The notes: generated from the letters alone by a model not told the origin. Shown: positions 36,900-45,741, counted from the stretch's first letter. The stretch: 64,000 bases of DNA from Methylobacter tundripaludum SV96 (GCF_000190755.2 NZ_JH109152.1:1958485-2022484); one strand, 5' to 3'. Translations and numbers: made by a program.

Positions 36900-37403
36900 A
36901 TGGCATTCTGTAATTCGGTAACGGCAAAGATGGTGGACTTCATCCGGGAAGTTGGCATCGAAGTCATTGAAAAACCATTTAGTGAAGAGACATTCATTCC
37001 CGGCATTTATATTGAAAAGGGAAAATTGCTGGTTGACGAAGAGAAATTACTCTACCCCGGCGATTTGCTCCACGAAGCCGGGCATATCGCAATGGTTCCA
37101 AGTCACCTGAGACATTATGCTACCGGTAATGTCGGAAAGATCGATGAAATCGGCAATTCCTACGAAGTCGAAGCGATTGCCTGGTCTTGGGCCGCCGTTG
37201 TTGCTCTTGGAATCGATCATGAAATACTCTTCCACAATAACGGCTATAAAGGAGCATCTCAATCGTTGCTGTTCAATTTTCGGGTGGGTGTCTATATTGG
37301 TTTCAAAGGCATTGAAGATGCCGATATGGCTTATACCAACAATAAGGCCGCGGAATTAGGCATCGAGCCTTTTCCCATCATGCAAAAATGGCTTCGCGAT
37401 TGA
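36900..37403 (+). CDS. Putative HEAGH metalloprotease-like protein
   Basis: A 167-residue cytoplasmic protein, preceded by AGGA nine bases upstream. The segment DLLHEAGHIAMVP near residues 56-68 is an HExxH zinc motif variant (HEAGH), and an EVEAIAWSW helix with acidic residues near 95 could supply the third ligand, as in IrrE/ImmA-like and related small metalloproteases. No DNA-binding domain is visible. It lies next to the cassette-like patch and may belong to the same accessory island. Enzymatic role inferred from the motif only. Confidence 0.7.
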   Translation: MAFCNSVTAKMVDFIREVGIEVIEKPFSEETFIPGIYIEKGKLLVDEEKLLYPGDLLHEAGHIAMVPSHLRHYATGNVGKIDEIGNSYEVEAIAWSWAAVVALGIDHEILFHNNGYKGASQSLLFNFRVGVYIGFKGIEDADMAYTNNKAAELGIEPFPIMQKWLRD

Positions 37404-37464
37404 TTACACACACCGCACATCAAAATTCGGTTTTCTATATTTCTTTCCCAGCTCTCTCAGCCAT

Positions 37465-37518
37465 GTAGGCCGGAAACGCCACCTCGCGCTACGCTTGAGT
37501 GGTCTTATTCCGGCCTAT
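37465..37518. repeat. Dispersed repeat, family I copy 1
   Basis: GTAGGCCGGAAACGCCACCT to AGTGGTCTTATTCCGGCCTA, a hairpin whose ends pair (TAGGCCGGAA with TTCCGGCCTA). It sits between the convergent 36900 gene and the RcnB-like gene and is shared with 55846, 56604 and 63855. Confidence 0.75.
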
Positions 37519-37616
37519 GAAGTTAACCAACGGGCAAACCGTTTCGGGTATCAAGATTTCCAGTGCAGTAGGACTTCGAAAAGGGCGCAATGCCCCTCCT
37601 TTAAATACGACGATTT

Positions 37617-38135
37617 TTAATTCCCGCTCAAACCCAAAATAGCATCCACAACCAACCCCGTCCCTATCGCGATTAACAGTATATCGGAATCCACGCGCGC
37701 GTAACGGTAGCCGGGCTGTGGCGGCCCCAGCTGCATGACGATCGCCGGCGGCAAATCGTAGTAAATCACGTTACGCGGCAGCGGATAACCTATCTGCCAC
37801 TTTTTTGCCTGTCCGGGCGGAACACAACCGTTATGCTTTTTGGCGAGGCCCGGCGGACAATGGCCGGTGCGAAACTGTTCGGCATAGTAATCATTGATGA
37901 CGACTCGATGCCGGTCGTCGAAATAACGCTGCCCTCTAAAGTCGTGCTCGTCTCTTTGATGAAACGACCGATCATCGCGATCCCTGTCATGGCTTTGCTT
38001 GTCCCGCCGCTCATGTTTTTCGGCTTTATCGTGACCGCCCCATGAAGGCTTGTCGGCGAGCGCCGGGCCGGTCGCCAGCATTCCGGCGATGACAAGGGGT
38101 AGGATGTGACTTGTTTTCAAGGTTAATTGCTGCAT
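37617..38135 (-). CDS. RcnB/CigR-family periplasmic protein
   Basis: The ATG at 38135 gives 172 residues; a GTG at 38147 is possible. A signal peptide ends near ALADK. The mature protein has a His/Arg/Asp-rich charged region (HDKAEKHERRDKQSHDRDRD) and the CPPGLAKKHNGCVPPGQAKKW motif that marks the RcnB family. A C-terminal hydrophobic stretch with DSDILLIAIGTGLVVDAI follows. RcnB in E. coli helps nickel/cobalt homeostasis; CigR modulates virulence. Metal handling here is only suggested by family and the His-rich region. Confidence 0.85.
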   Translation of the reverse strand: MQQLTLKTSHILPLVIAGMLATGPALADKPSWGGHDKAEKHERRDKQSHDRDRDDRSFHQRDEHDFRGQRYFDDRHRVVINDYYAEQFRTGHCPPGLAKKHNGCVPPGQAKKWQIGYPLPRNVIYYDLPPAIVMQLGPPQPGYRYARVDSDILLIAIGTGLVVDAILGLSGN

Positions 38136-38396
38136 GATTTTATCCACATAAGAAAGTTAATATCTGCTCACTGCCTTGTTTGCGCGCAATGCGATAACGA
38201 ATTTTGAAGTTTGCTTAGGACGCAATACTACTGGCGATAATGCCGTCATTCAATAGGTAAAGACCCTGACAAAATACGACGAACTGCCCGGGAAGCTATA
38301 TCTTATGCTTTAGCCCTGTCATCCATTCCTGTTGAGCATGCCTTTTATGCCCAACCTTGTGCGCGCAATACACACCAATTGGCATAGCCACAAACC

Positions 38397-39023
38397 TTAT
38401 GCCGAAGCGTCAGACTTCGTCTGTTCCGGTTTTTTATAATTATCCACAAAGGCTTGTAGACCTTTTTGCACTAAGTCGTAAGTAGCGTCAATATTGTTGG
38501 CGATATTGCCTTCCTTTAATACGTTAAGACCCTCCAAAATATCCCGAGCATCTTTAAAACCTTTATCGATTCCGCCGCTAATCACCTTTGTGAATGAGCT
38601 TAGGGCGTCTTCGGTGCTTAAGTCCGGATGGCTAGCCTGATACTTATCAAAAAAAGCCGTACTCATTTGTACAATCCGATCAGCAGTGGCTTGCGGCGAT
38701 ACATCGAGACCGTCTTCATAGGCATGTTGAATGGCGTTGGGGCCAAGTTGCCCCTCTAACGCCTTGTTAACGCCTTCAATCGCAGTCTTAAATAATAAGA
38801 CCATCGGTTGGTTGCCGGCGCTCAGGCTCACATCCATAGAGGCTTGTAAAATGCTTTGGTTTAATTGTTTTTTGGTCGTGACCGCCGCCGAGTCCTGCAC
38901 ATCGTCGGCTTTTTTTGTGTGCGCCTGTTCCGATACGTGGATATCGGACGGTACGCCGGCCTGTTTGGTCGTTTTAGCGGCATTGACCGTGTAGCTTGAC
39001 GGTTGTTCTGATTTAATTTCCAT
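38397..39023 (-). CDS. DUF5610 domain protein
   Basis: The start at ATG 39023 is chosen because GAGGGG lies seven bases upstream; the frame extends to 39041. The 208-residue product has a disordered Thr/Lys-rich N-terminus (to about 65). A helical domain resembling DUF5610 follows (LFKTAIEGVNKALEGQLGPNAIQHAYEDGLDVSPQATADRIV split across residues 80-125, then FFDKYQASHP). No signal peptide or membrane segment. The function of the domain is unknown. The 402 bp between it and the SulP terminator hold no gene I can support. Confidence 0.75.
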   Translation of the reverse strand: MEIKSEQPSSYTVNAAKTTKQAGVPSDIHVSEQAHTKKADDVQDSAAVTTKKQLNQSILQASMDVSLSAGNQPMVLLFKTAIEGVNKALEGQLGPNAIQHAYEDGLDVSPQATADRIVQMSTAFFDKYQASHPDLSTEDALSSFTKVISGGIDKGFKDARDILEGLNVLKEGNIANNIDATYDLVQKGLQAFVDNYKKPEQTKSDASA

Positions 39024-39374
39024 CGACATTCCCCTCATCAAAGTGAGTGCTAACGTTACAAGTATTCAGTTTCTTTTGTCAGAAGAAAATAAACATTTAC
39101 ACTGTAATTATCGGCCACTAACACACAAACTGAATGTCTTTTTTCAGGATAAATTAACCGGGTCATACGGCACCGCTAAAGCCTCATGTTTTTTTATCTT
39201 TTCCTTGCCGCATAAATCAGTCATGTCGCCATCCTGCGCCTAGCCGAAAATCCTCGACTGTTTCCAGAGTGTCATGCTCGATAAACTTGGCTTTGCTGAC
39301 AAAGGACAGGGATCCTCATACACAAAATGGCTGAACAATCGGCAGATGCGCAACTTGTTTGTGGTCAATATCCC

Positions 39375-39411
39375 AAAAAGAATACCGGCCTGATAGTCAC
39401 AGGCCGGTATT
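39375..39411 (-). terminator. Intrinsic terminator after the SulP-USP gene
   Basis: Perfect 12-bp arms AATACCGGCCTG (39381-39392) and CAGGCCGGTATT (39400-39411). On the minus strand they are followed by CTTTTT, fourteen bases past the SulP stop. Confidence 0.88.
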
Positions 39412-39425
39412 TGCTGAAGGAAGAT

Positions 39426-41741
39426 TTAGCTGGTTTTAGGTTCGGAATGTTCCCAGAACCGGTTGGCGATTAAAGTATCAAACAGGCCCAGTTTATCGCC
39501 GAAATGTTTAATGGCAACAATTGGAATCGGCGAATCCGCCATCAGTTCCGAGGTTACACTGCCGAGCAGAATAGTCACCGCGTTGCTGTGACCGCGGGTA
39601 CTCATTACGATCAGATCGGCTTCAAGTTCCTTGGCTCTGCGCAAAATCGCCTTGGCTGGGATGCTGCTCTCGACAAAATCAGGTTTGATGGTTATGCCGT
39701 GCGTATCGATATTGGACAAGAACTCCTCAAAGGCATGCACCTCATGCCATTTGATCTCGCTAATATGCTCCTCGTAGCGTACCGTCGAATCGTCGAAATA
39801 GACATGTACCGCCGTTATCTCGCTCAAGCCGTGCAGTTTCGCCAGCGCAGTCGCCTGCGATAAACTGTCTGCCGAAGGCTGGGAAAAATCGATGGGAACC
39901 ATAATCCGCTTGATGTCGCGGGCGGTGTCCTCAGGTACCATCCAGACCGAGGCGTTGGTGACCATCGCTAAGCGGCGGCCCAACGAGCGTTGCCCTGTGC
40001 GGCTTTTACGATGACCCAGCAGAATCAGGTCTGAGTTGGAGGTAACCGTATATTCAATCAGCTTGTCGAGACGCGATGCACCGCTCATGACGTGAGCGCT
40101 TAATGTCACCTCTTCTATAGCAGCCGCATCGAAATATTTTTCGACTTCATCGTAAATGCGCTGTTTGATGGACTCTTCCTGTTTTGGCCGCATCGGTTGC
40201 TTTTGCGGCGGAATCACATGCACGAAACGGAATTCCTTGGCAATGTCCCGCGCTGCAAGCGTGGAGGCATAATGCAGTAACTCAGCATCTTCATCGGTCA
40301 TCGACAAGGGAACGGTAACGCAATTAAATTGTCCGGGCGAAGCCATGATTTTTTGCGCTTCGCCAGTAATTTCCACGAGATGTTCTTCGCGCTTAACCGG
40401 TTTATCCAGAAATTTAAACAGCACGGCATAAAGAATCAACGCGGAAAGAACGCCGGTCAGAAAGTCGGTCATGGGCACCATAATCGCGGTATAAAGCATC
40501 AAGCTTGCATGAAATTTATTGTGTTTCAAGACTTCTTTGATTTCAGCCGGTTTAAACATATTGCTCGCCACCCACAGTAAAATGCCGCCGATACAGGCCA
40601 TCGGGACAAGTTCCAGATAGCTGGCTATATAATAAGCCAAAGCCAGTTTGAGGATCGCCTTGAAATAACCCGCCAGCGGAGTGACGGCTCCGGCCTTGAT
40701 ACTGGTTGCAGTCCGGGCCAGAGCGCCGGTGCAGGGAAAGCCGTTGACCAGCGGTACAATAATTTGCACCAAGCCCTGGCCCCAAAATTCCTTGTCGGGA
40801 TTGAACGGGGTTTTACGGTTATCGGCAAGACGGTCGGCCATCGACGAACAAAGCAGGCTCTCGACCCCGGAAACGAAGACGATGGCTAAGGCGAAATAGA
40901 TAATATCGATGATAACGCCCGAAGTCATGCCCGGCAGAACAGGCGGCGTAAAGACGAAAAAATGGTTAGGGATTGAGCCGTAAATATCGCCGACGACGAT
41001 AATCCCCTTATCGCCCAATAATGTTGCCGCCACCACCGTCGATGTTGCGATAGCGATCAGCGGAGCCGGAATAAATACCGAAACGCGCAACAGATACTTG
41101 GTCAAGACAAAGGTGCCCAAGCCTATCAGTACCGACCAGCCGTTTATTTTGTCCAGATTAGAGAAGGCGAGCGTAATATTATGCAAAATACCGCCTTTTA
41201 TGTCCTCATCCTGGCCCAGTAAGTCCTTGAAGTTTTCCAAGCCCAGAATATCCTCGACATTGGTCAGCGCGATAACGGCCGCAATGCCGACGGTAAAACC
41301 GACGACGATCGAATTCGGCACCAGTTTGGCGTATTTGCCGAGGCCGAATACGCCCATCAGCATTAATATCACACCGGCTATGATCGACACCAACACCAGA
41401 AACCCATGGGCTTCCGGAAAGGTGCCGCCGCCTGCTTCGCCGTACTTGGCCATTAGCCCGGCAATTAACGGAATAAAGGCTGCGGTAGGGCCGTAAACCT
41501 GATATTTGGAGCCGCCCCAGGTTCGGCCTACCGCACAGGCCAAAGCACCGGCAATAATGCCTTGCTCAGGACGAAGCCCCATCGCCATTGAAAAACCCAT
41601 GGCCATCGGAATTGCGGTCAGCGCTACGATCAATCCGGCGCTAAAGTCCCGATAGGTCGTCTGTATCCAGGTTTCGCGGGTTAAATCCTCCCAGCGACTG
41701 TCAAACAAGGTGTTGAAAAGCTTTAATCGTTGCAAAATCAT
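39426..41741 (-). CDS. SulP anion transporter fused to two universal-stress-protein domains
   Basis: A 771-residue fusion. Residues about 25-430 are a SulP permease with the family signature region (FSAGLIVALTAIPMAMGFSMAMGL) and roughly 12 hydrophobic segments. The usual C-terminal STAS domain is missing. Instead two USP modules follow: about 460-600 (LILLGHRKSRTGQRSLG) and 610-760 (IMVPIDFSQPSADSL, LIVMSTRGHSNAVTILLGSVTSEL), the second with the G-2x-G-9x-G(S/T)-type nucleotide loop. Neighbouring beta-carbonic anhydrase suggests bicarbonate as substrate rather than sulfate. That is inference from context. Confidence 0.9.
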   Translation of the reverse strand: MILQRLKLFNTLFDSRWEDLTRETWIQTTYRDFSAGLIVALTAIPMAMGFSMAMGLRPEQGIIAGALACAVGRTWGGSKYQVYGPTAAFIPLIAGLMAKYGEAGGGTFPEAHGFLVLVSIIAGVILMLMGVFGLGKYAKLVPNSIVVGFTVGIAAVIALTNVEDILGLENFKDLLGQDEDIKGGILHNITLAFSNLDKINGWSVLIGLGTFVLTKYLLRVSVFIPAPLIAIATSTVVAATLLGDKGIIVVGDIYGSIPNHFFVFTPPVLPGMTSGVIIDIIYFALAIVFVSGVESLLCSSMADRLADNRKTPFNPDKEFWGQGLVQIIVPLVNGFPCTGALARTATSIKAGAVTPLAGYFKAILKLALAYYIASYLELVPMACIGGILLWVASNMFKPAEIKEVLKHNKFHASLMLYTAIMVPMTDFLTGVLSALILYAVLFKFLDKPVKREEHLVEITGEAQKIMASPGQFNCVTVPLSMTDEDAELLHYASTLAARDIAKEFRFVHVIPPQKQPMRPKQEESIKQRIYDEVEKYFDAAAIEEVTLSAHVMSGASRLDKLIEYTVTSNSDLILLGHRKSRTGQRSLGRRLAMVTNASVWMVPEDTARDIKRIMVPIDFSQPSADSLSQATALAKLHGLSEITAVHVYFDDSTVRYEEHISEIKWHEVHAFEEFLSNIDTHGITIKPDFVESSIPAKAILRRAKELEADLIVMSTRGHSNAVTILLGSVTSELMADSPIPIVAIKHFGDKLGLFDTLIANRFWEHSEPKTS

Positions 41742-41838
41742 GGGTGATTTCCTCGTGAATGGGGTGTGCTGTTTTTTAGGTGCATGCTTTATTTATAGCC
41801 TGATGTATCTTTCAGTTGTAGATTTAATGGCTGTAACA

Positions 41839-42480
41839 TCAGCCAACAATCAAAGTGTCGTCATAAAAACGGACTTCGCCGCTGGCAATATCATGATTGC
41901 CGCCGATAATCTCAATCGCGCGGCTTAGAATCATTTCTTTTAAAATGGGACTGCGCTCGATAATGGCATGCACTGTTTTTTTTACATTAATCGCGGCTAC
42001 TTTTTCGACAAATTCCTCGTTGTCGGAATCGCGGTTTTTGGTCACGGATTTTTCAGCGTAGACAGCGGGTAGTATTTTGCTTAACAGCGCAGTCAGATTG
42101 CCCATTTCCAGGTGATCGCAAGCGCCTTTTATCGCTCCGCATTTGCTGTGCCCCAAAACCACGATTATCTTAGCCCCTAATATTTTGCAGCTGAATTCCA
42201 TGCTGCCTAAAATATCTTCATTGATGACATTTCCGGCAATGCGTACGCTCAGCACGTCGCCCAAGCCCTGATCGAAAATCAACTCGACCGATGTGCGGGA
42301 ATCTATGCAGCTTAAAATAACCGCAAACGGGTGTTGGCCGTCGGAGGTTTCATTCGCCTGTTGCAACAGGTTGCGGTTTACTTTAAGGTTGTTTACAAAG
42401 CGCTTATTGCCTTCTTTTAATAAGTCCAAGGCCATAGCCGGAGTAATGGCGGCTTGTAATTCTTTAGTTAACGTTTTCAT
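41839..42480 (-). CDS. Beta-class carbonic anhydrase
   Basis: Interconverts CO2 and bicarbonate. The 213 residues show the complete zinc set Cys58, His111, Cys114 and the catalytic dyad Asp60-Arg62 (SCIDSRTS, LGHSKCGAIKGA). The C-terminal GEVRFYDDTLIVG resembles Can-type enzymes. It starts divergently from the response regulator (90-bp gap) and is followed by the SulP-USP gene after about 100 bp on the same strand. The pair likely forms a bicarbonate supply unit. Confidence 0.95.
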   Translation of the reverse strand: MKTLTKELQAAITPAMALDLLKEGNKRFVNNLKVNRNLLQQANETSDGQHPFAVILSCIDSRTSVELIFDQGLGDVLSVRIAGNVINEDILGSMEFSCKILGAKIIVVLGHSKCGAIKGACDHLEMGNLTALLSKILPAVYAEKSVTKNRDSDNEEFVEKVAAINVKKTVHAIIERSPILKEMILSRAIEIIGGNHDIASGEVRFYDDTLIVG

Positions 42481-42570
42481 TTTTTCGGATTTTGTATATC
42501 ACTGTGTAGATTGGTAACGCTTATCCTAGCCCCTTAACCTTTCAACAACCTTTCGCAACACCATGAGTGC

Positions 42571-43245
42571 ATGAACATTTTATTGATAGAAGACGACGCC
42601 GTTCTGGCTGACGGCTTGACGCACACCTTGAGCGGCAGCGGTTATTCGGTGACTTCCGCCACGACCGGCGGTTATGCGGATCAGCTGCTTCAGGCGCAAG
42701 GCTTCGATTTGATCGTGCTGGATTTGGGGCTGCCGGATATGGACGGGCTGGAACTGCTGCGCAAACTGCGCAGCAGGAAAATTCCGTTGCCGATTTTGAT
42801 TTTGACGGCGCGCGACGGCGTCAACGACAGGATCAACGGCATTGAACAGGGCGCTGACGACTATATGACCAAACCCTTTGAGCTCCGGGAATTGGAAGCC
42901 AGGGTTCACGCGCTGATTCGGCGTTGTTACGGGGGCTTTAGCAACGATATTGTGATCGGCCGTTTGGCACTGGACACCCATAACCATCAGGTTTTGGTCG
43001 ACGGCCAGACGATCAACCTGTCGGCGCGGGAATACGGCGTACTGGAAATCCTGCTGATTCAGGCCGGAAAAGTCGTCAGTAAAGACCGCATAGCGCAACG
43101 TCTGGCCGTGGATGGCGACGCGCTGACCGATAATGCTGTTGAAATCTACGTACATCGCTTGCGCAAACGCATCGAACCTTATGGCGCGGTGATCAGGACG
43201 GTGCGCGGACTCGGTTATTTGCTGGAGAGGTCGGATGATGAATAA
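42571..43245 (+). CDS. OmpR-family response regulator (QseB/TctD-like)
   Basis: A 224-residue regulator. The receiver domain (1-115) has the acidic pocket EDD at 7-9, phosphoacceptor Asp51 (VLDLGLPDMDG) and the conserved Thr/Lys switch residues (LTAR, TKPF). The winged-helix DNA-binding domain (about 125-220) contains LSAREYGVLEILL and VEIYVHRLRKRI, ending VRGLGYLL. It overlaps the sensor kinase by 11 nt. Divergent orientation to the carbonic anhydrase makes that gene a candidate target. Confidence 0.93.
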   Translation: MNILLIEDDAVLADGLTHTLSGSGYSVTSATTGGYADQLLQAQGFDLIVLDLGLPDMDGLELLRKLRSRKIPLPILILTARDGVNDRINGIEQGADDYMTKPFELRELEARVHALIRRCYGGFSNDIVIGRLALDTHNHQVLVDGQTINLSAREYGVLEILLIQAGKVVSKDRIAQRLAVDGDALTDNAVEIYVHRLRKRIEPYGAVIRTVRGLGYLLERSDDE

Positions 43246-44611
43246 ACAGCGCAGTCTCAAAACCGAGATTCTTTTACGCTTGGCCGTTCCGTTGATTTTT
43301 TTTATCAGCGTCGAGTCGGTGCTGTCTTATTTTGTCACCTTGCACCATGTCGACGTGGCTTACGACCGCTGGCTGCTCGATTCCGCTCGGTCGCTAACCC
43401 AGGAAATCAAGGTGCGCGACGGCAAAGTGATCGTCGAATTGCCTCCGGCCGCACTTGAGATTTTTAAATGGGATGAATCGGACAAAACCTATTTTAAAAT
43501 CATCTCGGAAGAACAAGGCATGCTGGCGGGCGACAAATTCGTACCCGAGCCGTTTGATGTGGAAACCGATTGGACGCGGCCTGTTTATTTTGACGACGAA
43601 ATGTATGGCGAACCGGTCAGGGTGGTGTCTATGTTGATTACGCCTGAGCATAGCTCGGAAAAGGTATTCGTCCACGTTGCCGAGACCTTGAATAAACGGC
43701 GCAACATGATGATGGATATTTTGTTGGCCGACCTGGTGCCGCAGATGGTGCTGGTTTTGTTGGCCGGCATTTATCTGGTCGTTGGCGTAAAACGCGGCTT
43801 GCGGCCCTTGCACACTTTAGCCAATGAAATCGCCCAGCGCTCGTCGCGTGATTTGCGGCCCATTCCAGAACAGCATGTTTTTTTGGAAGTGCGGACGCTG
43901 ACCGATACCATTAATGATTTATTGGAACGCTTGGGCTTAGCTATCGCCACCCAGCAACGTTTTATTGCCAATGCCGCGCACCAATTGCGCACCCCGCTGG
44001 CGGGCCTGAAACTGCAAGTCGAACGTGCCCAGCGCGAACAGGACTTGTCGGCAATGAAGCCTGCGCTGATACAGATCCAAGGCAGCGCCGACCGGATGTC
44101 GCATCTGACCACGCAATTATTGATATTAGCCCGGTCGGAACCCATTGATGGCGATTATGAATTGCGGCCGGTCGATTTATGCAAACTGGCAAAAGAAACC
44201 TGCATGGACTGGGTGCCTAAAGCGTTGCAGCGGCATATGGAGCTTAGTTTTGAAGGCTCTAAGCGGGCATTGTATGTGCGCGGCGATGAAGTTCTGCTGC
44301 GGGAATTGCTGGCTAACTTGTTGGATAACGCCATTTGTTACGGTCATGACCAGGGCAATATAATAGTTAAAGTCCAATCTTACCCATCGCCCTGCCTGAT
44401 CGTCGAAGATGATGGACCCGGTATACCTGAGGTTGAAATGGGCAAAGTTTTCGAACGATTTTATCGCATCCCCGGAAGCCCCGGCGACGGTTGCGGATTG
44501 GGACTGGCAATCGTCAAGGAAATTGCCGATTTGCATAAGGCGCGGCTTGAGTTACACCGCCTTAGTGCGGTAGGCGGCACTCAAATCGAGCTGTTTTTTA
44601 AGGAACCGTGA
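43235..44611 (+). CDS. Sensor histidine kinase with 2CSK_N domain (TctE/QseC-like)
   Basis: A 458-residue inner-membrane kinase. The first helix is near 15-36, the periplasmic 2CSK_N sensor domain near 37-160, the second helix near 165-185. A HAMP-like linker follows, then the H-box NAAHQLRTPLAGLKL with phosphorylated His249. N-box LLANLLDNAICYG, G1 DDGPGIP and G2 GCGLGLAIVKEIA complete a normal ATPase domain. TctE relatives sense carboxylates and QseC relatives other signals, so the ligand is unknown. Confidence 0.93.
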   Translation: MMNKQRSLKTEILLRLAVPLIFFISVESVLSYFVTLHHVDVAYDRWLLDSARSLTQEIKVRDGKVIVELPPAALEIFKWDESDKTYFKIISEEQGMLAGDKFVPEPFDVETDWTRPVYFDDEMYGEPVRVVSMLITPEHSSEKVFVHVAETLNKRRNMMMDILLADLVPQMVLVLLAGIYLVVGVKRGLRPLHTLANEIAQRSSRDLRPIPEQHVFLEVRTLTDTINDLLERLGLAIATQQRFIANAAHQLRTPLAGLKLQVERAQREQDLSAMKPALIQIQGSADRMSHLTTQLLILARSEPIDGDYELRPVDLCKLAKETCMDWVPKALQRHMELSFEGSKRALYVRGDEVLLRELLANLLDNAICYGHDQGNIIVKVQSYPSPCLIVEDDGPGIPEVEMGKVFERFYRIPGSPGDGCGLGLAIVKEIADLHKARLELHRLSAVGGTQIELFFKEP

Positions 44612-44676
44612 AAATAAACCCGTTGACTGTTGCGGACCGAATTGAGTTTATTCTTCAGATAGTTTGGACCCCAGTG

Positions 44677-44784
44677 CCGGACGGGGCATGTTGCCCCGTT
44701 CGGAATGTTTTGAGTTGATGGAGTATAGCCACTTAGCTCAGCGACCCGCAAAACGTTAGGGACGGGGTTACAAACCCTCGTCCC
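44677..44784. repeat. Two intergenic palindromes downstream of the sensor kinase
   Basis: CCGGACGGGGCA pairs with TGCCCCGTTCGG at 44677-44703. A second hairpin, GGGACGGGG with CCTCGTCCC, lies at 44759-44784. Neither has a strong T-tract. They fill the convergent gap between the kinase gene and mazF. Confidence 0.65.
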
Positions 44785-44805
44785 GCTTGAGTTTAGAGGC
44801 TTGAA

Positions 44806-45138
44806 TTACATTAACGCCGATAGCTTCGCCAACACCTCAGATAGAACCTCGTCGGAAACCGAAGAAATTTTCTCTGCACGCCTCGCTGTCCAATCGAGAT
44901 TGCGCACTTGATCAGCCAGAATCACACCGTTTACGTGGCCATTGGGTAGCGCCACCTCGAATGGATATCCTTTCGTCTGGCTAGTGATAGGGCAAATTAG
45001 AGCCAAACTTGTCTTTGCGTTGTAGGCCTTTGGCGATAGTACCAACGCTGGTCGACGACCGGCCTGTTCGTGCCCAGCCTGTGGATCAAAGGTGAGCCAC
45101 ACGATGTCACCGCGCTCTGGAGCGTATTTTGTCGCCAT
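44806..45138 (-). CDS. mazF: MazF/PemK-family endoribonuclease toxin
   Basis: Sequence-specific mRNA interferase. The ATG at 45138 overlaps the antitoxin stop (TGATG), giving 110 residues; the open frame extends 12 codons further upstream. Family motifs are RGDIVWLTFDPQAGHEQAGRRPALVLSP (start of the SH3-like barrel, split here over residues 9-36), LICPITSQTKGYPFEVAL and VILADQVRNLDW. Encoded second in a two-gene toxin-antitoxin operon. Target sequence cannot be predicted. Confidence 0.92.
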   Translation of the reverse strand: MATKYAPERGDIVWLTFDPQAGHEQAGRRPALVLSPKAYNAKTSLALICPITSQTKGYPFEVALPNGHVNGVILADQVRNLDWTARRAEKISSVSDEVLSEVLAKLSALM

Positions 45139-45389
45139 CAGGCAGCAACCTCCCGACCGACTGCCTCGCCCCAATCTATTGATTCGTGCAAATTATCAGG
45201 GGTAATGCCCTCCAAAAGATCAGATAATTTGTACTCGCGATTCAAGCTTGGCTCTATAACAAGCCGGTCGCCTTCTGTTTTGAGGTCTACCGGTGACCCC
45301 ACGCTAAGATTTAACTGTGCGAGCATCGTTGCCGGTAAACGCACCACCGCGCTATTGCCCCACTTCTTGATTTGAGTTTGCATCGCCAT
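45138..45389 (-). CDS. mazE: MazE-family antitoxin
   Basis: An 83-residue (81 if the second ATG at 45383 is used) AbrB/SpoVT-fold antitoxin. The N-terminal QIKKWGNSAVVRLPATMLAQ is the swapped-hairpin DNA-binding motif, and the acidic C-terminal tail (YKLSDLLEGITPDNLHESIDW) should wrap and neutralise MazF. The pair normally autorepresses its promoter upstream of 45389. Confidence 0.92.
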   Translation of the reverse strand: MAMQTQIKKWGNSAVVRLPATMLAQLNLSVGSPVDLKTEGDRLVIEPSLNREYKLSDLLEGITPDNLHESIDWGEAVGREVAA

Positions 45390-45414
45390 TCTCTCGAAGA
45401 ATATTTAAAGTAGC

Positions 45415-45511
45415 TTCATTGTAGCGACTCCTCAGTATGGTAGCAACTTTGTAGCCACATAAACCAGCTTTTAAAGGGTTATTTAACGCATAGCGTGCAA
45501 GTGACAGTATG
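45415..45511 (-). pseudogene. Possible relic of a REP-associated (RAYT/IS200-type) transposase
   Basis: On the minus strand a short stretch reads LARYALNNPLKAGLCGYKVA then RSRY. It resembles the RYI..NPVRAGLV....Y/W...SRY segment of Y1-type RAYT transposases. No catalytic HUH motif or tyrosine region is present, so only a fragment remains if this is real. It lies between mazE and the porin promoter. Rest of the 45390-45741 gap holds AT-rich DNA and the Pho boxes. Confidence 0.4.
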
Positions 45512-45649
45512 ATTAACGCCGAACCTATAGCGTTTTTTGTTGCTAAAAAGACAATCGGTAACATGTTGGTTTTTATTAGAAATGGCAACAAGCCCGGCCA
45601 ACAAATTTATTTTTTTGCAAACTTACAACTTATTTGCCGATTTGTTGCC

Positions 45650-45705
45650 CTGTCATCAAACTGTAATAAAACCGTCATTAAGCTGTCATTTAATTTCCAT
45701 ATTCT
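45650..45705 (+). promoter_or_regulatory. Two tandem Pho boxes (four 11-bp-phased half-sites) and -10
   Basis: Four copies of a CTGTCAT-like heptamer at exact 11-bp steps: CTGTCAT (45650), CTGTAAT (45661), CCGTCAT (45672), CTGTCAT (45683), each followed by an AT-rich 4-mer. This is the PhoB operator layout. A -10-like TATTCT lies at 45700-45705, right spacing for PhoB replacing -35 contacts. The porin ATG is 37 bp further on. Confidence 0.85.
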
Positions 45706-45741
45706 TGCTCAAACTTTTTTGATAACAACCAAGAGCAAAAT

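Noticed and set aside
42580-43260. A 226-codon minus-strand frame opposite the response regulator
   Set aside because: The plus-strand product has complete receiver and winged-helix motifs. The antisense frame is a mirror of GC-rich third positions.
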